From Geobacter sp. (GTDB lineage Bacteria; Desulfobacterota; Desulfuromonadia; Geobacterales; Pseudopelobacteraceae), in the NCBI GenBank assembly GCA_027346925.1, contig DAIERH010000134.1, positions 1 through 6,578 on the forward strand: DNA of 6,578 bases, given 5' to 3'. The position numbers and the translations under genes were made by a program. Below are positions 1 to 4,756 of this stretch, in pieces (within the stretch, counting starts at the first letter, position 1; each line of letters begins with the position of its first letter). The notes under the pieces are model-generated. The model did not search any database. It saw only the letters and a list, made by a program, of their open reading frames with translations, and was not told where the DNA came from.

Positions 1-50
1 ACACCGGCCCCATCTCGGTGATCGGCAGCGTGGTGGGGACGCTCTTTTAA
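1..50 (+). CDS. C-terminal end of an unidentified protein (partial)
   Basis: An open frame enters from the left edge (first whole codon at position 3) and stops at TAA 48-50. The visible tail is TGPISVIGSVVGTLF, a small-residue and hydrophobic sequence that could be a membrane segment or a buried C-terminal strand. Codon use is GC-rich like the neighbouring genes. It runs in the same direction as the carotenoid gene downstream but is separated from it by 179 bp of non-coding sequence, so co-transcription is uncertain. The family cannot be named from 15 residues. That this is a real gene end is inferred only from the open frame and the non-coding sequence after the stop. Confidence 0.4.
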   Translation, partial: TGPISVIGSVVGTLF

Positions 51-72
51 CCGTATGTTAGATTCTGGATTC

Positions 73-208
73 TTTGCCACAGAGGCGCGGAGACACTGAG
101 GTGTCGCGGAGATTTCCCAGGATTGGTGAAACGATTCTTGATTTAATCAAGAGCTGTCGTTGCTGTTTTCAGGACGTTTCTCAGAGCCTCTGTGTCCCTG
201 TGGCAAAA
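73..208. repeat. Wide-spaced intergenic inverted repeat
   Basis: The left arm (73-100) begins TTTGCCACAGAGGC and runs on to GACACTGAG. The reverse complement of the right arm (about 178-208) begins TTTGCCACAGGGACACAG and ends in CTCTGAG. The arms share the TTTGCCACAG start and a CTGAG end with a few differences and an offset between. The 77-bp interior contains a perfect 8-bp palindrome with one central base at 136-152 (TCTTGATT / AATCAAGA). CCACAGAG-type elements like these arms occur as dispersed intergenic repeats in several proteobacteria, so this may be a repeat-family member rather than a regulator of the gene at 230. No convincing -35/-10 pair was found in the 51-229 gap. Confidence 0.55.
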
Positions 209-229
209 CTGAAGGGAATACGTTAAACT

Positions 230-1093
230 ATGTCCCACGTTCTCGCTATCGCCATCGGCACCGTCACCATGCGCCCCTACGTGTTCGCCTTTTTTGCGGC
301 ATACCTGCTGGCCTGCGTGCCCCACGTGGGGTGGAAGAGGACTGTCACCTTCACCTGCGCCGGCTACCTGATAGCCTTTGTCTCGGAATGGCTCTCCATC
401 ACCACCGGCTTCCCCTACGGCTGGTACTACTACATCGACACCACCAGTCACCGTGAGTTGTGGGTGGCCGGGGTGCCGTTCTTCGACTCGCTCTCATACG
501 TGTTCCTGGCCTATTGCAGCTATGCCGCGGCGCTGTTCATCCTCTCGCCGCTCAAGGCATGGCGCTGGAACCTGGCCACCCTGGAAACGCGCGCCATCCG
601 GCGCTCCTTCCCGGCCCTGATCCTGGGGGCGTTCCTGCAAACCTTCCTGGACATCGTCATCGACCCGGTGGCCCTGCAGGGACGGCGCTGGTTCCTGGGA
701 CAGATCTACGGCTACCGGGAGAACGGCATCCACTTCGGGGTGCCGCTCTCCAACTACGGCGGCTGGCTGCTGACCAGCCTGCTGCTGGTGGCGGCCTTTC
801 AGGTGATCGACACCCGGCGGCTTTCCGACGCGCCCAAAGGTGTCTGCGACCTCCCCTTCCGCGCCCTCCTGGGGCCGGTTCTGTACCTGTCGGTGCTGCT
901 CTTCAACATCGGGGTGACGTTATGGATCGGCGAGCGTTTCATGGCCCTGTGCGGCATGCTGATGTTCGCGTTGCCCATCCTGATCGTGTCGATCCTCGCC
1001 TTCAGGCGGGTGAACCGTTACTCGCGGGAGGAGCTGGAGGAGCATGTGCGGGATTACCCCTGGTCAGCGGCAGGGAGGGGCGGGGAGATGTGA
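230..1093 (+). CDS. CruF/DUF422-family carotenoid biosynthesis membrane protein
   Basis: The 287-residue product is an integral membrane protein with about seven hydrophobic stretches (roughly residues 15-31, 39-55, 83-105, 126-145, 177-191, 212-233 and 236-257). It carries the hallmark blocks of the carotenoid-synthesis family PF04240: EWLSITTGFPYGWYYY (53-68), GVPFFDSLSY (81-90), DIVIDPVAL (140-148) and YGYRENGIHFGVPLSNYGGW (160-179). Characterised relatives (CruF) hydrate the end group of acyclic or monocyclic carotenoids such as gamma-carotene or bisanhydrobacterioruberin. The exact substrate here is unknown. The C-terminus is polar and cytoplasm-like (RVNRYSREELEEHVRDYPW). ATG 230 is preceded by a purine-rich GAAGGGA at 211-217, a rather long 12-nt spacing. 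The in-frame ATG at 269 has no ribosome-binding site. No other carotenoid gene is visible, though the cut-off gene at 1-50 could be one. Confidence 0.85.
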   Translation: MSHVLAIAIGTVTMRPYVFAFFAAYLLACVPHVGWKRTVTFTCAGYLIAFVSEWLSITTGFPYGWYYYIDTTSHRELWVAGVPFFDSLSYVFLAYCSYAAALFILSPLKAWRWNLATLETRAIRRSFPALILGAFLQTFLDIVIDPVALQGRRWFLGQIYGYRENGIHFGVPLSNYGGWLLTSLLLVAAFQVIDTRRLSDAPKGVCDLPFRALLGPVLYLSVLLFNIGVTLWIGERFMALCGMLMFALPILIVSILAFRRVNRYSREELEEHVRDYPWSAAGRGGEM

Positions 1094-1115
1094 CGGGAGT
1101 GAGGAGGGAGAGGTT

Positions 1116-1841
1116 TCACACCTCCCGTAGCACCTGCTCCATGGCCGCACCCAGACCCCTGGCGGCCGCGCGGCTGTTCCAGCCAAGCCGGATAAGCTGG
1201 GGAATGATGCGGGGCCGCCGCAGGATGGTGGCCAGCACCTTGAGGGCGCGGATACGCTTTGCGTCATCGCAGAATTCATCGATGGAAAACGCCAGTTCCT
1301 CATCCCACGGGTCGCTGACGGCGCGGACCCCCATGAAAGGGATCCCGTGTTCCGCGGCCACCCGCGCCACGGCGGCGCTTTCCATCTCCAGCACCGGCCG
1401 GTTGATGCCTTGGGGCAAAAACGCCAGCAGCAGCTGCTTGTTGAGTATGGCTTCGCTGGTGATGAACTCGCCGCGGGGCGGCAAGGCGGGATTGCCGCCG
1501 CCAGCCTTGCCGTAGAAGGCCGTCTCGACCCGCTCGAAGCCGCTCCCGGCCCACTGCAATACCCCCTCCGCCATGACCACGTCCCCCACCTTGAGCCCCG
1601 GCAGCACCCCGCCGCCGAATCCGGCCGACAGCAGCAGATCGGGCCGTTCCCCTGCGAGAACCGTGGCGGCCCAGCCGGCATTGAGCATCCCCATGCCCGC
1701 CTCTACCAGTGTGACGTCATGGGCCGCGATGCGGCAGCGAAAAACCCTCCGGTCGCCCTGGTGGGACTTCCGCACCTGCTCCGCCTTCCTCAGGATGGCC
1801 CGGCTCTCCTCCGGCATGGCGGTTATGATGGCGATCTTCAT
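1116..1841 (-). CDS. MTAN/futalosine-hydrolase-like nucleoside phosphorylase family protein
   Basis: The 241-residue protein belongs to the PNP/UDP phosphorylase superfamily, which cleaves the N-glycosidic bond of nucleosides. It starts MKIAIITAMPEE, like E. coli MTA/SAH nucleosidase, placing Glu12 at the catalytic position. The glycine-rich block LLLSAGFGGGVLPGLKVGD lies at 69-87, the ribose-binding motif EMESAAVA at 152-159 (Glu154) and AVSDPWDEE at 174-182 (Asp177, the expected acid). All three nucleosidase catalytic positions are therefore present. Candidate roles are 5'-methylthioadenosine/S-adenosylhomocysteine nucleosidase, futalosine hydrolase of the alternative menaquinone route, or a hopanoid-associated phosphorylase; the sequence alone does not decide. 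The basic tail after about residue 205 (RRPRIIPQLIRLGWNSRAAARG) is longer than in MTAN. ATG 1841 has GGAGA five bases upstream (plus-strand 1847-1851). It converges with the carotenoid gene, and no T-rich terminator lies in the 22-bp gap. Confidence 0.8.
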   Translation of the reverse strand: MKIAIITAMPEESRAILRKAEQVRKSHQGDRRVFRCRIAAHDVTLVEAGMGMLNAGWAATVLAGERPDLLLSAGFGGGVLPGLKVGDVVMAEGVLQWAGSGFERVETAFYGKAGGGNPALPPRGEFITSEAILNKQLLLAFLPQGINRPVLEMESAAVARVAAEHGIPFMGVRAVSDPWDEELAFSIDEFCDDAKRIRALKVLATILRRPRIIPQLIRLGWNSRAAARGLGAAMEQVLREV

Positions 1842-1917
1842 GGCGTTCTCCGTGGCTACTCTCCGACGTTTCGCGGCACTTTACTATTATTTCCCTCCCC
1901 GCACAATTATGAAATGC

Positions 1918-1946
1918 TGGACAAACAGTTTCACATATACTATATT
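1918..1946 (+). promoter_or_regulatory. Probable sigma-70-type promoter of tRNA-Ser
   Basis: TGGACA at 1918-1923 and TATATT at 1941-1946 each match five of six consensus bases and are separated by the ideal 17 bp. The predicted transcription start, about 1952-1954, lies 8-10 bases before the mature tRNA 5' end, leaving a very short leader. The surrounding 1900-1950 stretch is clearly more AT-rich than the flanking genes. Confidence 0.65.
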
Positions 1947-1961
1947 TTCCATTCGCTTTGC

Positions 1962-2052
1962 GGAGAGATGTCCGAGAGGTTGAAGGAGCACGCCTGGAAA
2001 GCGTGTGTACGTTAATAGCGTACCGAGGGTTCGAATCCCTCTCTCTCCGCCA
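1962..2052 (+). tRNA. tRNA-Ser (anticodon GGA)
   Basis: A complete type II tRNA folds by eye. The seven-base acceptor stem GGAGAGA (1962-1968) pairs with TCTCTCC (2042-2048), followed by discriminator G 2049 and an encoded CCA (2050-2052). The anticodon stem CACGC/GCGTG (1989-1993/2001-2005) carries loop CTGGAAA with anticodon GGA at 1996-1998, which reads UCC and UCU. The long variable arm GTACG/CGTAC (2007-2011/2019-2023) is the serine hallmark. The T-arm GAGGG-TTCGAAT-CCCTC lies at 2025-2041. A five-T run at 2056-2060 follows the CCA and may assist termination. The CCA is encoded and no attachment-site duplication is visible, so there is no sign of an integrated element here. Confidence 0.97.
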
Positions 2053-2093
2053 TAATTTTTAGATATTTGAGCGCTAACTGCGTTGGCTCTTCG

Positions 2094-2133
2094 AAAGCTC
2101 CTCGACATAGTGCGGATTATGTTTCCTCGCTTT
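2094..2133. repeat. Imperfect intergenic inverted repeat
   Basis: AAAGC (2094-2098) pairs with GCTTT (2129-2133) and ACATA (2105-2109) with TATGT (2118-2122). A symmetrical six-position interior mismatch (CTCCTCG-like on both sides, with a G·T next to the inner stem) separates the two stems, and the terminal loop is 8 nt. It lies in the 133-bp non-coding spacer between tRNA-Ser and the SRP RNA. The pattern resembles dispersed GC-rich intergenic repeats of Geobacter-type genomes, but copy number cannot be judged from one window. Nothing else recognisable is seen in 2061-2185. Confidence 0.4.
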
Positions 2134-2201
2134 CTCATCGCCGCCCTATTGTCATCTCAAGTCTGACGCAGCGTAGGCTCATAAAACTTGCAGGCGGATG
2201 T

Positions 2202-2303
2202 GATAGCCGGGTCCCGCGCAACGGCAGGCCGTGAACTCCGCCAGGTCCGGAAGGAAGCAACGGCAGCGGCCCCCGTCGTGTGCCGCGGGTAAGCCCGGCT
2301 ATC
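2202..2303 (+). ncRNA. ffs: 4.5S signal recognition particle RNA (small bacterial type)
   Basis: This is the RNA scaffold that binds Ffh and the receptor FtsY for co-translational targeting of membrane and secreted proteins. The invariant Ffh-binding apical region CCAGGTCCGGAAGGAAGCA lies at 2241-2259, with the GGAA tetraloop at 2249-2252. Below it, CCCGCG (2213-2218) pairs with CGCGGG (2284-2289), and the terminal helix GATAGCCGGG (2202-2211) pairs with CCCGGCTATC (2294-2303). No Alu domain is present, as expected for the roughly 100-nt proteobacterial form. The helix can be prolonged to 2186 and 2319 with a single G·G mismatch, so the primary transcript, and possibly the mature RNA, may be longer than the core given here. 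No clear -35/-10 pair was found upstream. dnaX follows 127 bp downstream. Confidence 0.93.
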
Positions 2304-2305
2304 AT

Positions 2306-2348
2306 ATGCGCCTGCAAGTAGTAGTCAAGCAGCGCATCCTTCTTTTTT
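2306..2348 (+). terminator. Intrinsic terminator after the SRP RNA
   Basis: ATGCGC-(C bulge)-TGC at 2306-2315 pairs with GCAGCGCAT at 2329-2337. This gives a 9-bp stem with a 13-nt loop, followed by CCTTC and six T residues (2343-2348). Its left arm is the same strand that can extend the SRP RNA terminal helix (2304-2319), so the two structures are mutually exclusive. Leaky termination here could feed dnaX, for which no separate promoter is evident in 2349-2430. Confidence 0.6.
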
Positions 2349-2430
2349 CAATCCCATGTCCGCACCCTTCACCCCAACCCTTTCCCGCACGGGCAGTCGG
2401 GGCGACAGATGACCTGCGAGGTTCTATCCC

Positions 2431-4119
2431 GTGTCCAACGGCACGCACTATGAAGTCCTGGCCAGGAAATACCGTCCCCAGACCTTTTCCGAACTGACCG
2501 GCCAGGAACACGTCAGCCGCACCCTCCAGAACGCCATCGATTCCGGCCGGGTGGCCCATGCCTTTCTCTTCACCGGCGCCCGCGGCGTTGGCAAGACCAG
2601 CACGGCCCGCATCCTGGCCAAGACCCTCAACTGCGAGCTGGGGGTCTCCCACGAACCCTGCAACGTTTGTCCGCTCTGTCTGGAGATCACCAAAGGCACC
2701 TCCACCGATGTTTTCGAGATCGACGGCGCCTCCAACACCGGCGTGGACGATATCCGCGAGTTGCGCGACAACATCCGCTACCTCCCCTCCCACAGCCGTT
2801 ACAAGATCTTCATCATCGACGAAGTCCACATGCTCACCAATAACGCCTTCAACGCCCTGCTGAAGACGCTGGAGGAGCCGCCGGCCCACGTCAAGTTCAT
2901 CTTCGCCACCACCGAGCCCCACAAGCTGCCGGTCACCATCCTTTCCCGCTGTCAGCGTTTCGACTTCAAGCGGGTCACCCTTGCCAAGATCATCGCCCGC
3001 CTGCGTGAGATCGCAGGCAAGGAAGAGATCTCCATCAGCGATTCCGCCCTGGCCCTGATCGCCCGCAAGGGGGACGGCAGCATGCGCGACTCCCTGACCG
3101 CCTTCGACCAGGTGCTGGCCTTCTGCGGCACCAGCGCCACTGACGAGGACGTGGCCACCCTGATCGGTGCCGTGGACCGGCGCCTTTTGGCCGGGATATC
3201 GGCGGCGGTTTTCGGGGCCGACACCCAGGGGGTGCTGGAAGGGATCAAGAAGGTGGATGGCGTCGGCTACAACATGCGCCAGTTCTGCCAGGAACTTATC
3301 GAGCACTTCCGCAACCTGCTGGTGATCCGTTCGGTGGCCAAGCCGAAGGAAATCCTCGACCTTGCCGAAGCCGAGTTGGAGGAGCTGCGCCGGCAGGCGG
3401 CCAGCTTTTCGGCCCAGGATATCCAGCGCCGCTTGACGCTCCTGGTCAGGGCGGACGCCGAGATGGCCCACGCCACCTTTCCGCGGCTGATCCTGGAGAT
3501 GGCGCTCCTGAAGGCGGCCACCCTGGAACCGGTGGTCCCGATCCAGGAGCTCTTGGAAAAGATCAAGGCATTGGAGACGGGCGCCGTGCACACCCCATCC
3601 CTTCCCTGGGATGCGGGCCGAGCCGCTCCTGCCGTCGAACAGCGGCATGAACCCCGCGCCGCACACCACCATAAGGCGCCCGTCACCCCGACGACGGCGG
3701 CTGCTCCCGTGCCGCCGGGCGACGGCTCCGGCGGTTGGGAACGATTTGTGGCCTTTGTGCTCGGAAAGGATCCGGCTCTCGGATCGGTGCTGGAGCACGG
3801 CAGTCCGTTGAAGCAGGAGCCCGGCAGTATGGAGATCGGTTTTCCCAGCGGCAGCTATTATCTGACCAGCGCCCAGGACAGCGACTCCCTGGCGGAAATC
3901 CAGGCCCTGGCGCGCGAGTTTACCGGGCGGGATACCCTTGTCCGGGTGAAGTCGATTGCCGCGGAAGCCGGTGAGGTCCCCCTTTCCCTGGTTGAAAAAA
4001 AAAAGACCGAACATGAACAGCGGATCGAGGAGTTGAGGCGGGATGTGGCGGCGCATCCGGTGATCAACGAGGCCCTGCGGATCTTCGGCGGTACGATCAC
4101 GGATATAAGAGAGGCATGA
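2431..4119 (+). CDS. dnaX: DNA polymerase III subunit tau/gamma (clamp-loader ATPase)
   Basis: The 562-residue product is the AAA+ motor subunit that, with delta and delta', loads the sliding clamp onto primed DNA; the long tau form also tethers the polymerase. Visible in order are the N-terminal block YEVLARKYRPQTF (7-19), Walker A GARGVGKT (49-56), the zinc-binding cysteines 68, 77, 80 and 83, Walker B IFIIDEVH (126-133), sensor 1 with the SRC arginine-finger motif (157-174), sensor 2 GSMRD (216-220) and the collar domain (about 240-375). An Ala/Pro-rich linker (380-432) and a C-terminal domain ending HPVINEALRIFGGTITDI (542-559) follow. GTG 2431 is the only possible start between an in-frame TGA (2410-2412) and the conserved N-terminus; GAGG at 2418-2421 is its ribosome-binding site. 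Codons 522-525 form an A10 run, a candidate slippage site listed separately. ybaB follows after 64 bp, probably in the same operon. Confidence 0.97.
   Translation: MSNGTHYEVLARKYRPQTFSELTGQEHVSRTLQNAIDSGRVAHAFLFTGARGVGKTSTARILAKTLNCELGVSHEPCNVCPLCLEITKGTSTDVFEIDGASNTGVDDIRELRDNIRYLPSHSRYKIFIIDEVHMLTNNAFNALLKTLEEPPAHVKFIFATTEPHKLPVTILSRCQRFDFKRVTLAKIIARLREIAGKEEISISDSALALIARKGDGSMRDSLTAFDQVLAFCGTSATDEDVATLIGAVDRRLLAGISAAVFGADTQGVLEGIKKVDGVGYNMRQFCQELIEHFRNLLVIRSVAKPKEILDLAEAELEELRRQAASFSAQDIQRRLTLLVRADAEMAHATFPRLILEMALLKAATLEPVVPIQELLEKIKALETGAVHTPSLPWDAGRAAPAVEQRHEPRAAHHHKAPVTPTTAAAPVPPGDGSGGWERFVAFVLGKDPALGSVLEHGSPLKQEPGSMEIGFPSGSYYLTSAQDSDSLAEIQALAREFTGRDTLVRVKSIAAEAGEVPLSLVEKKKTEHEQRIEELRRDVAAHPVINEALRIFGGTITDIREA
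3995..4016 (+). promoter_or_regulatory. Candidate programmed slippage/frameshift site in dnaX
   Basis: Ten consecutive A residues (3995-4004) followed by G give codons GAA AAA AAA AAG (residues 522-525). The heptamer A AAA AAG at 3999-4005 is in the zero frame, the same heptamer and phase as the E. coli dnaX frameshift site. A -1 shift, or one extra A in the mRNA, appends Asp-Arg-Thr and stops at TGA 4014-4016, giving a 528-residue protein. A +1 shift, or one lost A, stops at TGA 4034-4036, giving 534 residues. Both would lack the conserved C-terminal tail. A Shine-Dalgarno-like GTGAGG lies at 3971-3976, farther upstream than in E. coli, and only a short hairpin (GGATG/CATCC, 4041-4045/4054-4058) is seen downstream. 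Function is inferred. Confidence 0.45.
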
Positions 4120-4183
4120 GCGACCGCCCGCCAAGTGCCGTTATAACCAGGTTTTGTCAGTACACCACATTCAGGAGGGACAG

Positions 4184-4498
4184 ATGTCGAAGGGTTTAGC
4201 GAGTATCATGAAACAGGCCCAGATGATCCAGCAGAAGATGGCCAGGCTCCAGGAAGAGGCCACCCAGAAGACTGCCGATGCGTCATCGGGCGGCGGTGCC
4301 GTCAGCGTCACGGTCAATGGCAAGAATGAAATAATTTCACTATCAATAAAAAAAGAAGCAGTGGACCCCAACGATGTGGAGATGCTCCAGGATTTGATCA
4401 TTGCCGCGGTCAACGAAGCGCTCAAAAAGGTTCATGTCGAGCTTTCGGAAGAGATGTCCAAGATCACCGGCGGAATGAGTATTCCCGGGCTTTTCTGA
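4184..4498 (+). CDS. ybaB: YbaB/EbfC-family nucleoid-associated DNA-binding protein
   Basis: The 104-residue protein matches the YbaB/EbfC family in length and layout. It has an N-terminal helix rich in Met and Gln (MSKGLASIMKQAQMIQQKMARLQEE, here broken as residues 1-15 and 16-25), then a Gly-rich turn followed by the strand AVSVTVNGKNEIISLSI (39-55), the family block EAVDPNDVEMLQDLI (58-72), a helical segment and the tail GGMSIPGLF (96-104). Family members form tweezer-like dimers that bind DNA and coat the nucleoid, and they are very often encoded between dnaX and recR, as here. ATG 4184 has an excellent AGGAGG (4173-4178) five bases upstream. A longer reading from TTG 4154 lacks such a signal and is unlikely. 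An intrinsic terminator overlaps the stop codon, so the dnaX-ybaB transcript probably ends here rather than running into recR. Confidence 0.95.
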   Translation: MSKGLASIMKQAQMIQQKMARLQEEATQKTADASSGGGAVSVTVNGKNEIISLSIKKEAVDPNDVEMLQDLIIAAVNEALKKVHVELSEEMSKITGGMSIPGLF

Positions 4499-4558
4499 CC
4501 CGGACCGTCTCCGGTTTGGGCGGGTTGTGTCGTGAGCCACACGACGGCGGGTATTTTT
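4498..4558 (+). terminator. Intrinsic terminator of the dnaX-ybaB transcript
   Basis: ACCCG-(GA bulge)-CCGTC at 4498-4509 pairs with GACGGCGGGT at 4543-4552. This is a 10-bp GC-rich stem beginning at the last base of the ybaB stop codon, followed by A and five T residues (4554-4558). An alternative smaller hairpin, GTCGTG/CACGAC (4529-4534/4540-4545), partly competes with it. Confidence 0.6.
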
Positions 4559-4561
4559 AAT

Positions 4562-4590
4562 TTGACTAAATATTTTAGTTCGGCTAATAG
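4562..4590 (+). promoter_or_regulatory. Candidate promoter overlapping a palindromic operator
   Basis: TTGACT at 4562-4567 matches five of six -35 bases. A weaker -10 follows as GCTAAT (4583-4588, 15-bp spacing) or TAATAG (4585-4590, 17-bp spacing). A perfect palindrome, ACTAAA-TAT-TTTAGT (4565-4579), overlaps the -35. GACTAAA...TTTAGT resembles sites of Rrf2/IscR-type regulators, but that likeness is only suggestive. Its position directly after the ybaB terminator suggests a new transcription unit reading towards recR. Confidence 0.4.
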
Positions 4591-4596
4591 ATGGTT

Positions 4597-4709
4597 GCAG
4601 AGCGGTCGCCGTGCGCGCCCACTTACCGCGACTACCGAAGCTCCTACTGATGCTCCTCACTGGGTACGCGGCCATATCGGGCTCGTCCGCGGTGGGGGGC
4701 ATATTTTTT
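4597..4709 (+). ncRNA. Structured leader or small RNA upstream of recR
   Basis: This stretch lies between a candidate promoter (4562-4590) and a strong intrinsic terminator (4650-4709), so it is either a small RNA of about 110 nt or a recR leader. Besides the terminator, positions 4619-4630 can pair with 4688-4699 (core ACCGCG/CGCGGT, then two G·T pairs, one mismatch and C-G pairs). That captures the 3' arm of the terminator and would block it. GCGGT (4602-4606) can in turn pair with ACCGC (4625-4629). This is a terminator/antiterminator layout. No known riboswitch class was recognised. The start is a guess from the promoter. Confidence 0.35.
4650..4709 (+). terminator. Strong intrinsic terminator 47 bp before recR
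   Basis: ATGCTCCTCAC (4650-4660) pairs with GTGGGGGGCAT (4692-4702), 11 bp including two G·T pairs. After a 6-nt bulge (4661-4666), CGCGG (4667-4671) pairs with CCGCG (4687-4691), closing a 15-nt loop. The 16-bp stem is followed by A and six T residues (4704-4709). It terminates forward-strand transcription before recR unless it is disrupted. Confidence 0.7.
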
Positions 4710-4717
4710 AACCTCGC

Positions 4718-4723
4718 TATAAT
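4718..4723 (+). promoter_or_regulatory. Perfect -10 hexamer upstream of recR
   Basis: TATAAT lies 33 bases before the recR start and 8 bases after the T-run of the preceding terminator. At the expected -35 position (about 4694-4700) there is only the G-rich terminator arm, and there is no extended -10 TG. A recR promoter here would therefore depend on an activator or be weak. Confidence 0.3.
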
Positions 4724-4756
4724 ACATAAAAAATTGTTTTATTTGTGGTCTGAAAT

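Noticed and set aside
1094..1127. GAGGT/ACCTC hairpin between the convergent stops
   Set aside because: The stem is only 5 bp, there is no T-run on either strand, and it overlaps the end of the reverse gene, so it is not called a bidirectional terminator.
460..1515. 351-codon forward frame spanning the carotenoid gene and the antisense of the nucleosidase
   Set aside because: It crosses two well-supported genes in another frame. Its product is rich in Gly, Ala, Arg and Pro and has no domain; it is a high-GC artefact.
1887..2138. 83-codon reverse-strand frame containing GERGIRTLGT and FPGVLLQPLGHLSA
   Set aside because: This is the familiar false protein produced by translating the antisense of a tRNA-Ser gene.
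2360..2405. CCCC/GGGG-rich stretch with CCCG-CA-CGGG ahead of dnaX, recalling dispersed CACCCC...TCTCCC repeats
   Set aside because: The arms pair poorly and the central loop is too tight for a stable hairpin. It may be a decayed repeat, but one copy cannot show this.
2302..4134. 610-codon open frame antisense to dnaX
   Set aside because: It is the shadow of a GC-rich coding strand. The dnaX reading has Walker A, zinc cysteines, Walker B and SRC motifs in order, while the antisense product is compositionally odd and has no recognisable domain or ribosome-binding site.
4343..4702. 119-codon reverse-strand frame across the end of ybaB and the following gap
   Set aside because: More than half of it is antisense to ybaB. 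The start lies inside the terminator arm without a ribosome-binding site, and no family is recognisable.
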